Source: Kuschelorhynchus macadamiae
Taxonomy: Eukaryota > Arthropoda > Insecta > Coleoptera > Curculionidae
NCBI GenBank assembly: GCA_030620095.1
Contig: JAUTXW010000878.1
Coordinates: 248,001 to 312,000, forward strand
DNA: 64,000 bases
Reading direction: 5' to 3'
The notes beneath the pieces are model-generated. The model ran no database searches and was not told the DNA's origin. It worked only from the letters and a program-made list of their open reading frames with translations. The translations under genes were made by a program, and so were the position numbers. Below are positions 46,380 to 56,862 of the stretch, in pieces (position 1 is the first letter of the stretch; each line of letters begins with the position of its first letter).

Positions 46380-47272
46380 GTATTTAGCAAAGACAGTAAA
46401 AATTTAGAGATTTTAAAGGATAAGTTAAGTTCAGAATTTAAAATCAAAGACCTAAGTAGAGCTAAATACATTTTGGGTGTCAGAATAAAATATGATCATT
46501 CTAGACCAAGAGCATTATATAGATATGATTTTAAAAAGGTTTGGCATAACAGACTGTACAAGTGTGTGTACTCCTTTAGATGTAATAGTTCTAATTGTAA
46601 AGATAAAAAACAGTGTGACAAAGACTTGCCCTATCAAAGACTCATAGGAAGTTTAATGTATTTGACAGTATTAACTAGACCTGACTTAGCATATTCTGTT
46701 AGCTATTTATCGCAATTTAACATTCCTACACTGAATATGATTATATATGTATTAAGCGAGTATTAAGGTATTTGCAAGGTACTAAAAAATAGTCATTAAA
46801 TTTTACAAAGGATTTTAGTAGGGTTTTTCGATGCAGTCTGGGCATCAGATAAAACTGATAAGAAATTCTACATAGGTTTTCTATTTAAATTATCTTGGAA
46901 AGTAAGAAACAGGCTACCGTGGCACTCTCGAGTACAGAAGCGACTCCGCTTCACTCAGTGATGCTGCAAAAGAGGCGATATACTTGCGTAATTTAATTTG
47001 TTTTTGTTTAATTTAATTTGTTAGGAGAAGTCACTGGAAGGTTGGATATTGTTAGAATTCTTAATGACAACCAGTCAGCTCAAAAGTAAATCCAATTTTT
47101 CATGACCGATCCAAGCATATAGATGTTAGGCATCATTTTGTGAGAGAAACTGTTTCCAATAATTTAATAAAGGTTGATTATTTGCCAACAGCTGATATTA
47201 TCATATCAAGCTATCGCTCACATTCTCACAAAATGATTGAATAACATAACTGTAAGCACCATAAGTTTGTTA

Positions 47273-49129
47273 ACGATAGGCTTAAGAGTCCTTCAAATTT
47301 TGTTTGTGTATACCTATATTAATTTTTCAATAAGGACTGCCATCTATATGATTAAATTATATGATTTAACTGTTTGCGCCCTCTGACTGAAGGCATCTAA
47401 TTTTGGTTTTGTAATTCTCTATTTTTTCGACCGATGAATAAAAAATGTCAGTCTTTCAGCAGCGATAAAACTAATGCATGTTGATGTTGTTTTATTGCAA
47501 TCCCGCTTTATCCACGAAATCCCACAGGATTCAACACATCAAACTCTTGAAAGTACTAAAAAAATATTTGAAATATTTTGGTGTAATACGTTGGCAAATT
47601 GCGACTCGACGGCTTAGTGAATTTTAAATTATTATTCTTTCACAAACATAAAATTTATACGCGCTTATCTCGTGCCGTTGCGAATCTCTCGTCTCAGGCG
47701 CCATGGTGGTATTATTTTAACTTTCTTTGCCCCGTTAGACGAAAAAAAAAACTTGTAATTTTAAGCATCTTTCTCTTTTTCTTCTTGCTCTTTTTTTTCT
47801 TTTCAAATTTTCCCAACCACTACCCTTTTCCATGTTGTGTATTCTGTACTTCTAGATAGAGAAATCAATATATGTATACTATAGATATAAAATCATCAAC
47901 TATCAGTTTGAATGTTAATTACACCGAACGTATTTATTTCTTTTCGAGGTTTTGCCTTTAAAATTTAATTTTATTTAAATTACTTTTTTCAAGCTTCAAT
48001 TGACTGTTCGGACACAACTAAATTGTAACCACATTTTATTACAATTCAAACGCAGATCAGAACCACCCCTTCCTAATATAAAATAAAAAATTTACCGACA
48101 AAGCATGGTCTTTGAAGTCACATGCCGCCGCGGCTTTGAACACACGTGACTGTTATGCTTTATCACACGCTGCCGCCGGGATATCCAAATTTTCGTATGT
48201 ATAGATATTTTAGTAAAATAAACACCATGACATGGCATTTATTGCTAGAGTAAAGATCTTAATACATACAACTTTATTCATTGTTGGTTGTTTGGTCTTA
48301 AAATTATTTGAAAAATACATTAACTTATTAAATTGAAGCAGTTTAAATTTAAATTTAACTATGGTGACATGACATTATTACCGGGTGACAATGAAACTAC
48401 TACCCAAGCGGAGATAAAAATATGGAATTTTGATAGGGTTGAATATTGTCAACATTTGTCACATAAAAACAATTGAATATCGTTTCCTGTTTCCCCGGAA
48501 ATGACCGCGACTACGTTATTTTAAATGGAACACCCTGTATATTTTATGTTTTTTGAACTCTCTTACTTAACAATTCTAAACAACTTTTGTATAACATAAC
48601 CTATGTCTAAAATGTATAGTTTTGTAAATAAAGCCACTTAAAAATGTGCCATAATTCCCACTTGTTTGTATTTTATGGCAAACGGAGTAGGCCAGGATAA
48701 AAACAATCACGGTTATTTACTCTTTATTCAAGCCTTCATCCAACAAAATGCCAAAAAAAAAAATGTTCCGAGTTTAAAAAAATGTGTTTTTAGCAAACCG
48801 ATTTTTCAAGTTTGATCAGACCCTGTACCATAACGGGTCAACTGACTAGAACAAAACCTTCACTACCCAATCCTACGTTTTTATCTTCTATCCACATATG
48901 ACAAACTCAACTTCCATAGACTGCTGCAAACTTGAAAATTTGATACTCTATTTTCATGTTGTTAATGCTCATCTAAAGCGAAAATCAGTATTAGTAGCAG
49001 TTATTTAATTATACCACCGGCAAAGTTGGCCGTGGATTCAAAATAAAAAGGTGAAAACAAATGATTTTTATTATTACCTAGAGATGATTAATATTAACTA
49101 ATAATAAAAGAAATAGAAAAAAAACGTAC
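47273..49129. other. Noncoding stretch, possible Copia 3' end then nothing recognised
   Basis: Sequence just after the Copia frame (47270-47530) may hold a 3' LTR remnant, but no partner LTR is present to prove it. Beyond that I see T-rich tracts (about 47765-47815) and a short internal repeat (TGCCGCCG(C/G)GG at about 48122 and 48170). There is no gene. Confidence 0.4.
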
Positions 49130-49884
49130 TTAATCATAATTAAGATTTTCAAAAATACGACCTTCTTGTTCAATACAAGTCTCACATTTTTCAACAATTT
49201 TCCGTAATACATTTTCTTTTTGAGTTATACTAATATTACTAATAGCACTAATAATTCGATTTCTTAGAATGTCCAAATTTTCAGGTGGGTTAAATAGACT
49301 TTTTCTTTGATATGAGCCGAGAAGAAAAAATCTAGAGGTGTCAAATCAGGCCACCGTGCTGGCCATCTTACAGGTCCATTTGTTCCTATCCATTGGTCCT
49401 CAAACCTGTCATTTAAATAATTTACACAAATTCGAGCATTATGGGCCGGTACACTATCTTGTTGAAAGTAGATGTTGAGAATTTCTGCAAGATGTAAATT
49501 GTTCAAAAAATCGGTAACTGCTGTTTGTAGAAAGTTCAAATAAGTTTGTGCTGTAAGGGCCTCATTAAAAAATATTGGGCCCACAATTCTCGTTCCTAAA
49601 ACACCTAGCCACACATTAACATTAAAGCGTTCTTGGAAAGATCCTTCTCTAAATAAATGTTGATTTTCATTTGCCCAATATCTTACGTTGTTCCTGTTGA
49701 ACATTCCCAGATTCGTGAAACGAGACTCATTCAAAAATGGTACCGTAAAATGGGGTGAATAGAAACAGTTTTGAACCTTTCCAACTTTGTTGCTAAAGTG
49801 ATCATCACCTTTTCGCCAACGAAAAATTTGGAATCTACTGGTCTTGACATATAGATCAAAAACCGCATAATAAAATTTTTTCAA
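49130..49884 (-). pseudogene. Tc1/mariner-type transposase remnant
   Basis: The main piece (49884-49264) has a DDE-transposase core: FLNESRFTNLGMF, where the usual catalytic aspartate of (S/T)DES is asparagine, VRYWANENQHLF, FQQDSVPAHNARICVNYLNDRF with the second aspartate, and WPDLTPLDFFF with the third. The reading then shifts and continues at about 49263-49130 (ENLDILRNRIISAISNIS). The first 50 residues of the long frame do not look like transposase and seem to come from a neighbouring repeat. The N-terminal DNA-binding domain is absent. Loss of the first aspartate plus the shift means it is dead. Confidence 0.8.
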
Positions 49885-50012
49885 AAAATAGGGCTTTTCC
49901 TTAAAAAAAAATAAAAACGCCCTTTTTCTATTTACACTTGAAGTGGGGTGAATAGAAACACTCTTTTTATTCAGTGAAATTTGTTATTCCACCCACACGG
50001 GGATGAATAAAA
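49750..50012. repeat. Recurring motif GGGGTGAATAGAAACA
   Basis: The 16-base motif occurs at about 49752-49767 and 49936-49951, with a variant GGGGATGAATAAAAACACA near 49997-50015. The copies lie in noncoding sequence between the transposase remnant and the ORF at 50199, and one is read through as part of the chimeric frame. Confidence 0.6.
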
Positions 50013-50198
50013 ACACACAAAATGTTTTTAAAGTATAGGTAAAAATAATAAATATATAAAAAAGTGACAAAAATACCAATTTTACAAAAAAAAAATCATT
50101 TATTTTTGTAGTAATGTAACAAATTTAAAGACATATTATTTAAATTAAACAACTTTGATGCACATTAAATTTAAAAACGTCTCTTCTCGACGTAGACG

Positions 50199-50609
50199 CT
50201 ACCATCTCGTCATTAACTGGAAAACCTCTCCAACAACCTGATTAAAATGAAAAGTAGAAATATCCGGAACTTCTGGAAAGCCATAAATATATCCTGCCGA
50301 GTGTTTGGTAGGACGACTTCGTAAGAAAGTGGCTTCAATCTCATTTCCTGCAATACTTAGGACTTGTCCGATAAAAAATTTATTTCTATGCATATTTCGA
50401 TATTTTGTTGGAAAACACACCAGAAGCCAAATTCCTTCTTCTGTTAAATCAAACGAAACAGGAGAAACATATCGAAACAATTTACCCTCAAAGCAGACTG
50501 ATGCTGATGAATAATTTATAACTGACTTATCATCGGACTTATCGGTGAAACTTGGTAGCCAAAGACATAAGTTTAAATCTTTAAACTTCAATATAATTTT
50601 ATCACCCAT
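50199..50609 (-). CDS. Unassigned ORF, 136 residues
   Basis: The frame has an ATG start and reads MGDKIILKFKDLNLCLWLPSF, then a beta-rich middle (FFIGQVLSIAGNEIEATFLRS) and SAGYIYGFPEVPDISTFHF near the C-terminus. The pattern (an opening GQV…I…G…E…FL…S, then a P-x-x-x-D-I-S segment) recalls a small C-terminal module that I associate with uncharacterised insect proteins, many of them linked to transposons. The resemblance is weak. There is no signal peptide, membrane span or catalytic motif. Its upstream partner, if any, is not visible. It may be the last exon of a transposon gene. The function is unknown. Confidence 0.4.
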   Translation of the reverse strand: MGDKIILKFKDLNLCLWLPSFTDKSDDKSVINYSSASVCFEGKLFRYVSPVSFDLTEEGIWLLVCFPTKYRNMHRNKFFIGQVLSIAGNEIEATFLRSRPTKHSAGYIYGFPEVPDISTFHFNQVVGEVFQLMTRW

Positions 50610-51504
50610 TATTGCTTTATTAAAATTAATACTGAATCGGTATTTCTGTAACTAAAATACCTTCCAGAAATCTTTACCTAGTCCATATTCTGGCGTCAAA
50701 TTCGGAATCCGCAACTTTGCTTGATTCTACAGTCAGGTCCGAGCTAGCATTCAAGCGACCACGGACGACGAACCCTCAGTATGCTACGTTAGTGTTTTCT
50801 TATTTTTGTAAATATTTGCTTCCCTTTGTTTTGGGTCAGCCCCTAAAGTTTTTCTGATTTGCTCAAATTTGATCTCATCCCTTACTGGTTCTTAGTGCTT
50901 TATTTATAAATTCGTTATTGCGTGCTTGATTTTGGAAATATTCGTTTATTTTGTTTCAAGGTCAGCTTTCAAAATTTTTCTGATCGATCTGATCGACCCA
51001 AACTAGGCATCGTTCGATAGCGCTTTTTAGCGCGATTAATTTCGTTATTGCCTGCTGAATTTTCGGCTATTTTAATATTTCCTGATCGACTCAAACTAGT
51101 GTTTTTTTAAATTTTGTATATGAGTTAATAACCTTGAATAAAAATGTTTTACGTGGTCAACTAATACTCAAAATAAACGATTTTTTTAGGAAGTTTAAAG
51201 CAGAATATTTTGACCAAAAAAATTTTCAGCCGCATGTATGTAAATCAAAATAACACCAAAAGTAAAAGTGTAATAACGTCATGGTAATATACCCTAGTGA
51301 ATAATATTTGATCTTGTAATCAAAATAAGCGAGTTTTCCAAAATTCAGCAGACAATATCGAAACCATTAACCATCAGCAATATAAAGCACTAACGTCGGC
51401 ACCTAGTTTGGGTCCATAAGATACACTATTGGGGACTGGCCTTGAAATAAAGATAAATAGCAACGCTATATTTCTCTGAATGCGCCCTATATAACAAAAA
51501 AAAA
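50610..51504. repeat. Noncoding stretch with a degenerate ~140-base tandem duplication
   Basis: Segments at about 50825-50940 and 50945-51070 share TTTGTTT(T/C)(G/A)(G/A)GGTCAGC, (A)AA(G/A)TTTTTCTGAT and TTCGTTATTG(C)(G/C)TGCT in the same order. The phrase CCTAGTTTGGGTC, inverted from 50996-51009, recurs near 51401. No gene is seen. Confidence 0.45.
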
Positions 51505-52213
51505 TTAATATTTGGTTGCTGCCTTATATACAATAACAGAGACCAATCTGTTGTGCATTGAATTAATCATAGTCCTAGCGTACTCTGGTGTTAGACCATT
51601 ACAAGCTTCTTGGATTATGACCCATAAATCAACTTCATTTCGTGGACGAACGTTGTGAAAAACATTGATTCTCATAAACAAAAGACCCCATTTATTTTTT
51701 ATTATATTTATATCTGGGGTTTTCGAAGGCCATGGCAAAACTTTGACGTGGTGTTCATTCATCCATAGTGATAGTCGAACACGACCATTGTTTGATGACT
51801 GAAAAATTTTCTCGTTGGAGAACACAACTTTGCTCCAAAATTTGTGGGGTATTCCAGGGAAAATTCCATCCGCTAGTTTTTGTTAGTCTGCGATGAAAAT
51901 GTTTTTTCAGCAGAATATTTTCTTAAATTCGACAGCTTCTTTATTTTCCAGCGCGCGTTTATAACAGATCCCGGAAAATCAGTTTACAACGGATTGTCAA
52001 GCAAATATTGAATAAGTTGATAATCCTCATTAGGATTAGTGCAAATATTTGACTTCCCACTACCTGCTTTTCATTCCAGGGTATGCCTTGCTTGCCATCT
52101 TTTGTATCGTGAACTGTACTTTTTGGTATCCCCAACTATGCAGTCACCCCTTTTTCAGCCCAACTCTCTTCCAGTAACGTAATCACTTTTTGAACATTTA
52201 ATAAGTGCGGCAT
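51505..52213 (-). pseudogene. Tc1-type transposase remnant with internal deletion
   Basis: The start at 52213 reads MPHLLNVQKVITLLEESWAE, the helix-turn-helix lead of Tc1-like transposases, with a stop soon after (KGVTA, stop, LGIPKSTVHD). The middle is scrambled. The later frame (51825-51505) contains FSNEKIFQSSNNGRVR, where the catalytic aspartate of SDEK is asparagine. It then jumps directly to WMNEHHVKVLPWPSKTPDINIIKNKWG, so the segment with the second aspartate is deleted. The final catalytic glutamate of NIIEN is lysine. All catalytic residues are lost. Confidence 0.82.
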
Positions 52214-53134
52214 GATTTAAATTGTGATGAAATTGACATTGTCATTATTGCCAGGTATTAGTTATGTTTTTATAAGTACATTTACATCAGGGAAATCATG
52301 TGCCTGGATTTTTGTAACCGCAATTGTACGTCAATTAAGTTGTCGTCTTAAGTTGAGGTTTATGCGCAAAAAATATGAAGTCGTATTTTACCGTCTTTTA
52401 AAAATATTAGTTTATTAAAATTTTGCGTTTTACATCCTTTAAAAAAAAAGGAATTTAATTTTGTTTTTAGGAAGCTGTTTCACTCTTTAACCTATACAGG
52501 GAGTCCGGAAATTCCGTTTCCTTATTTGGATCCATTTTATTATATGAAAATAATAAAAAAAAGTTCCTATATTTCTGGAGTTTTCAAGATAGAGGGTGTT
52601 ATATATTCTTTTTTTAGAGTTGAGTTTAGGATCCAGTAAGAAAAAAACCAATATCTTTTTTAAATTGGCGACGTTTCACAACTTTATTGTTGCCTCCTCA
52701 GGACACTAAAATCACAGAAAAGAAAACCCTATTTATGGGTTACAACATCAGTTCAAACTAAACAAATAAAACATTTTTAAGAGTTAAATTAAAAAACAAA
52801 AAGTTCAATTTTATCAAAATGCAATCACAATGTTAGTCGCAACACAACTTATTAATACGAAATTAATTGTTATACTTACAATTAAGTTTAACTTTTGGTG
52901 TAAAATAAATGCTTAAAATTAGGAGAAACGTAGGTTATTAGTTATATTATTTCACACAAAAGTATCAAACGGAAACCTATACAACAAAAAGGACTGGAAG
53001 ATGTTAAAAATATTAACCTAACTACTCGGGTCTCCTTTTTGTGAATATCTACGTATATATAAAGTTATCGACGCTCATCCACATGAATAGCACCGAAAAA
53101 AACAACACACAACATTTCACGAATCTTTTGTATG
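52214..53134. other. Noncoding stretch, nothing firm
   Basis: No gene is recognised. The phrase GACGTTTCACAACTTTATTGTTGCCTCCTCAGGAC near 52669-52703 resembles sequences that I associate with ends of Penelope-like elements, but I cannot support that call. Confidence 0.3.
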
Positions 53135-53142
53135 ATTTTGGT

Positions 53143-55493
53143 CAGTGGCGGCTGTTCGGGTTAAGTAGGTGAAGTGCTAATTCCCCAGGAAAAATAAACA
53201 AGCAAACATCTAACTATATTTATTATATATCTCTTAAAATTTAAGTTTTTACATTCATTTATTCACCTAATTGGCAAAAAATAAACTGTACATCTCAAAT
53301 AAATATTTTATTTAACCGTTGGCGGCATGTCTTTTTAAAACTTTTAATCGAACATTATTATAACAACTATACAGTGGCGCAAACCGCTTCGACTTTGCTG
53401 GAGGTGCTATGTTTAGTTTACGATTTTCCTACTACGTTGCCATGACAACAGGTACGCTATGACGTCGACCGCATGGAAGATTAATGTTAACCAGCGCCAT
53501 ACAATGCTCTCGGAGAATTGCTAACGCAGTACACTACACCCACGTGTCGTTCAGTTTGGGATGGTTGTTTACTTTTATTTTCGCGGATTTCTCTGCAACC
53601 GGTTAGTTCCTTGGCACTTTACTTGACTGTTTTGTGTTATATTTATTTATAGTGTTGTTACAACTTTATTTGGTGTCGGGTTTATTAATTTACATTATTG
53701 ATGAATCCGATCACACAAATGGTTATGTAGTAGTCAAATATTACAAAAAATGTTTTGCTGGCCTTGTTTACTAGTTTCCAATAAATATTCAGTGTGGAAT
53801 AAGGAAGGATTTGCAGGTGTGTTAAATATATGACGGTCTTTACATAAACATGAACACTCGGCGGAGCATTTCAAATGCTAAAAACATTTGTAAATAATCA
53901 AAGCACTATAACTGACACTTTAAAAGAAAATGCTAAACTATATAAAATACATTTTAACGAAAACGTCCGTTTAAATAGATTATTTATGTGCTTGGTAATG
54001 GACGCAGTTTTGTACCTTGCAAAACAAAAGTTAGTCTTTCGCGGCCATGATGAGAGCAGCAAGTCAATACATAGGGGGAATTTTAAAAGGTTTATTAATA
54101 ATTAAATAATCAATTATTAATTGAATTAATGCATTTCTGATTATTTAAATGATCATGTAAAAAATGAAATAATGAACACACAGTTTTTTTTCTGTGTGGA
54201 TGACACCACTGATATTACGCAATCCTCCCAGTGCTCTATAATTTTAAGATACGTTAATTCAGAAGGTTCAGTGGTCGAGAGATTCTTAGGATTTTATAAT
54301 GTCAGCTTCGATAGAACGTCGGAGAATTTATATTCTCTATTTGATCAAATTTTGAACCAATTTGACTATAAACATAAATTAATATAGCAATGTTACCATG
54401 GCGCAAGTGTGATGTCTGGCCATCTAAATGGCCTTTAAAAAAAGAAAAAGCGCCGCAGGCTGTATTTATCCTGATGCAGCAAAGTTTAAAAATATTTCTA
54501 AATGTCGAATTTTTTTGCAAACCTTAGTGTTATTCCCTCATTTTTTCATCACTCAGACAAACGAACGTATGCTCTTACATCTGCGTCTACGAGGCGTCTA
54601 CCAACGATTCCAGAATTTCGTTGGTCTTCAAATTCGAAGTTAGTAAATGTAATTATTCAAGTTGCGTTCTTCAAAAAAAATCGTTTGACATTCATGTTTG
54701 AATATGCAATATAAAACGCTGTGGTGAGGCGCTCTGTAAAAAAAGAAATGGACATTTTTTTAATACTATGTTTGATAAAGCAAATTCTATTACAAAAATA
54801 AATCATTACACACGTAACCTTGCTAAGCTTTCACCTGAAGAAATTAGGGCTAAGTATAGAGCCCTTTTTTATGAAATATTGGACCATATTTTAATGGAAA
54901 TGACACTAAGCTTTCAAACTGTGAAAAACTTACATTTTTATGTTTGGCAGATTCTGCTAAATTTTCCGAATATAGAAATATTGTTACAGTTACATGGGGA
55001 AATATTTTCAAAAAGTCAACGACTTAAAAATGAGCTTGGTCTTATTTTTGCCAATGACAGTAATTGCAATATATCGCTGCAAGAGCAAGTGAAAAAAATT
55101 AATGAAAATAAAGATATTTTAACCAAACCATATAAAGTGTTTTCCCTTATTTTGACAATACCGTCGACAAGTGCTTCAGTGGAAGGAAGTTTTTCTTGCC
55201 CCAAACGTGTAAAAACTTGTTTAAGAAATACAATATCTCAAAAAAGACTTACTTCTCTAGGCAATATTTCAATTCAAAAGGATTATCTGGAGTAGATTAG
55301 GGCAACTCATCCATTTTATGAGGATGTTATAAATAAATTTGCTGCTACGAAGGATAGGAAAATTGATTTAGTATACAAAATTTAGGTAAGTCGTAAAAAA
55401 TATTCTACACCTTCCACATATAAAAAAAATTATTGCGATATTTTCTTGCTTCATTTGCACTTCACTTACTTTTTCATCCGCGAGCCGCCACTG
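53143..55493 (+). mobile_element. hAT element E with intact ends
   Basis: The left tip CAGTGGCGGCTG and the right tip CGAGCCGCCACTG are inverted repeats. The exact 8-base duplication ATTTTGGT flanks them (53135-53142 and 55494-55501). The length is 2351 bases. A decayed transposase fills the middle on the plus strand. The tips match those of element D (22153-31656). Confidence 0.92.
53745..55310 (+). pseudogene. hAT transposase (TTF zinc finger type), decayed
   Basis: An ATG near 53748 opens MFCWPCLLVSNKYSVWNKEGF, the TTF zinc finger, then a stop, then RSLHKHEHSAEHF. DUF4371 appears at 54172-54387 (FFFCVDDTTDITQSSQCSII, ERFLGFYNVSFDRTSENLY). The C-terminal dimerisation domain is at 54768-55295 and ends with IPSTSASVEGSFSCPKRVKT, where the usual E/R of AERSFS is E/G. 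At least five breaks separate the pieces. The zinc finger would bind the tips and the core would cut DNA. Confidence 0.88.
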
Positions 55494-55501
55494 ATTTTGG
55501 T

Positions 55502-55857
55502 AGTTATACGGTAAATAGTTTAAATAATTTAATATATATGTAGAGTTGAAAGATATATTAATTTATTTTATCGATTATATTAAAATAGGCCGTATTTAAG
55601 TTTAGATTTATATAAACCGGTGTAAATAACTGTACTAATGGACTGTATAGTAACTCGTTTATTTTAACAATTAACAACGTTTATTAACAATTAAACGTAT
55701 GAAAATAATGTAAATAAACCTTAAGCGCGTTTTCTGCTAGCTTGCTTTTCATCTTGTCTGGCGGAGTTCTGCTTCTGTCGCTCGCTGGCGGCAGCGTAGA
55801 AAACCATCTGGCGATGTTGTCACGTTGTCTGTAGTTTGGTGGGTAACCAACTAAACA
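55502..55857 (-). repeat. BEL element 2, 3' LTR
   Basis: On the coding strand the LTR starts TGTTTAGTTGGTTACCC at 55857, right after the polypurine run. It contains a GC-richer segment (CGCCAGATGG, GCTGCCGCCAGC) and an AATAAA-like region. The far end is not fixed because no partner LTR is available; it cannot extend past the element E target duplication at 55501. Confidence 0.6.
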
Positions 55858-55870
55858 TGCCCCCCGCCTT
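55858..55870 (-). promoter_or_regulatory. BEL element 2 polypurine tract
   Basis: On the coding strand AAGGCGGGGGGCA lies directly before the LTR start TGTTTAG. It would prime plus-strand DNA. Confidence 0.75.
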
Positions 55871-55886
55871 GAAAGAGCTTCCCATT

Positions 55887-56825
55887 TCAAACATCAATCG
55901 GAAGAGGACAAATTTTCGAAAAGCTCCTTTTGACAATACCGTGAGCAGTTTGAATAGATGCAATCCTGCTAACGCCATCAGAGCCAGGATGAAGACTAAC
56001 AATGCGGCCTAATTTCCATTCAGTTGGTAAGCTGTGATCCTCTTTGATGATAACTAACGTGTTTTCAAGTAGATGGCCTTGACTAGTCTTCCACTTCTGT
56101 CGTTGTTGTAGCTCAGTGATATAGTCTCGCTCCCAACGTCTCCAAAAATGCTGGCAAATTTGCTGCAGTAACTGGAATCTGGTCAAGCGGTTAACTTTTA
56201 CATCTTCTAAAGCCTCGTCTGGTAGTGCGATTAGTGGTCTCCCAATAAGAAAATGAGCCGGGGTAAGCGGAAGGAAACCATTGGGATTAAAGGAAAGTGG
56301 GCAAAGTGGCCTAGAATTCAAGATTGCTTCTATTTGATATAAAATAGTAGTGAATTCTTCAAAACCGAGATGTGGATTTGCTAGAACCCGCTTAAGGTGA
56401 TGTTTTACGCTCTTTACACCGGCCTCCCATAGACCACCGAAATGGGGCGAATATGGTGGTATGAATGACCATTCAATTTTCTCAATCACTCCAAAAGTCA
56501 CCAACTCGTTTCTATTTGATTTTAAAAATTCGCCTAGCTCTCTATTTGCTCCCACGAACGTGGTTCCGTTATCAGATACTATTTTTGCGGGCTTGCCTCG
56601 TCTAGAAATAAAACGCCGAAGTTCTTGAATAAACGATTTAGATGAAAGGCTTGATACCAACTCAAGGTGGAGAGCCTTTGTGGAAAAGCATACAAAAACG
56701 GCAACATAGCACTTATCAATCGTGCGACCTCTATTTTTTCGCACAAAAAATGGATCTGCGTAATCTATTCCTGTGACGTGAAAAGGACTGGTAGGAACAG
56801 TACGCTGGTACGGTAAATTTCCCAT
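55887..56825 (-). CDS. BEL/Pao integrase core and C-terminal domain
   Basis: The 312-residue open frame inserts element DNA into the genome. The catalytic triad is present: D21 (TGIDYADPF), D85 (VSDNGTTF) and E134 (LWEAGVKS). A DUF5641-like C-terminal region follows (NRLTRFQLLQQICQHFWRRW at about 225-245, then WKLGRIVSLHPGSDG and RPFSK-like endings). The N-terminal zinc-binding part lies in the preceding frame (around 57000-56870), separated by a break, so the native polyprotein is interrupted here. This piece itself has no stop. Confidence 0.85.
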   Translation of the reverse strand: MGNLPYQRTVPTSPFHVTGIDYADPFFVRKNRGRTIDKCYVAVFVCFSTKALHLELVSSLSSKSFIQELRRFISRRGKPAKIVSDNGTTFVGANRELGEFLKSNRNELVTFGVIEKIEWSFIPPYSPHFGGLWEAGVKSVKHHLKRVLANPHLGFEEFTTILYQIEAILNSRPLCPLSFNPNGFLPLTPAHFLIGRPLIALPDEALEDVKVNRLTRFQLLQQICQHFWRRWERDYITELQQRQKWKTSQGHLLENTLVIIKEDHSLPTEWKLGRIVSLHPGSDGVSRIASIQTAHGIVKRSFSKICPLPIDV

Positions 56826-56862
56826 AATCGGATTTACGGTGCTATTTAAATCTAAAACATCG

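Larger units (their letters stand above)
44706..47272 (+). pseudogene. Copia-type pol remnant (RT and RNase H)
   Basis: The sequence opens inside pol: DAEEWKKAMLQD, NDTWELTDIP, CKWVYKIECDSEENKTYRARLVVKG and DYMETFVPVARFST are the Copia RT start. The next conserved stretch is replaced by an AT microsatellite (45075-45130). RT then resumes with QPEGFIPVYGLKQFSRAW and the catalytic YVDDFFVF (45300-45320). A 1-kb insertion (45329-46379) follows, then KNLEILKDKLSSEFKIKDLSRAKYILGV, LIGSLMYLTVLTRPDLAYSVSYLSQF and broken RNase H ending in an HIDVRHHFVRE-like motif near 47118-47150. Gag, protease and integrase are not seen. Many breaks make it inactive. Confidence 0.88.

Noticed and set aside
52660..52710. 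Penelope-like element end
   Set aside because: The resemblance rests on one phrase only, with no RT or GIY-YIG sequence nearby.
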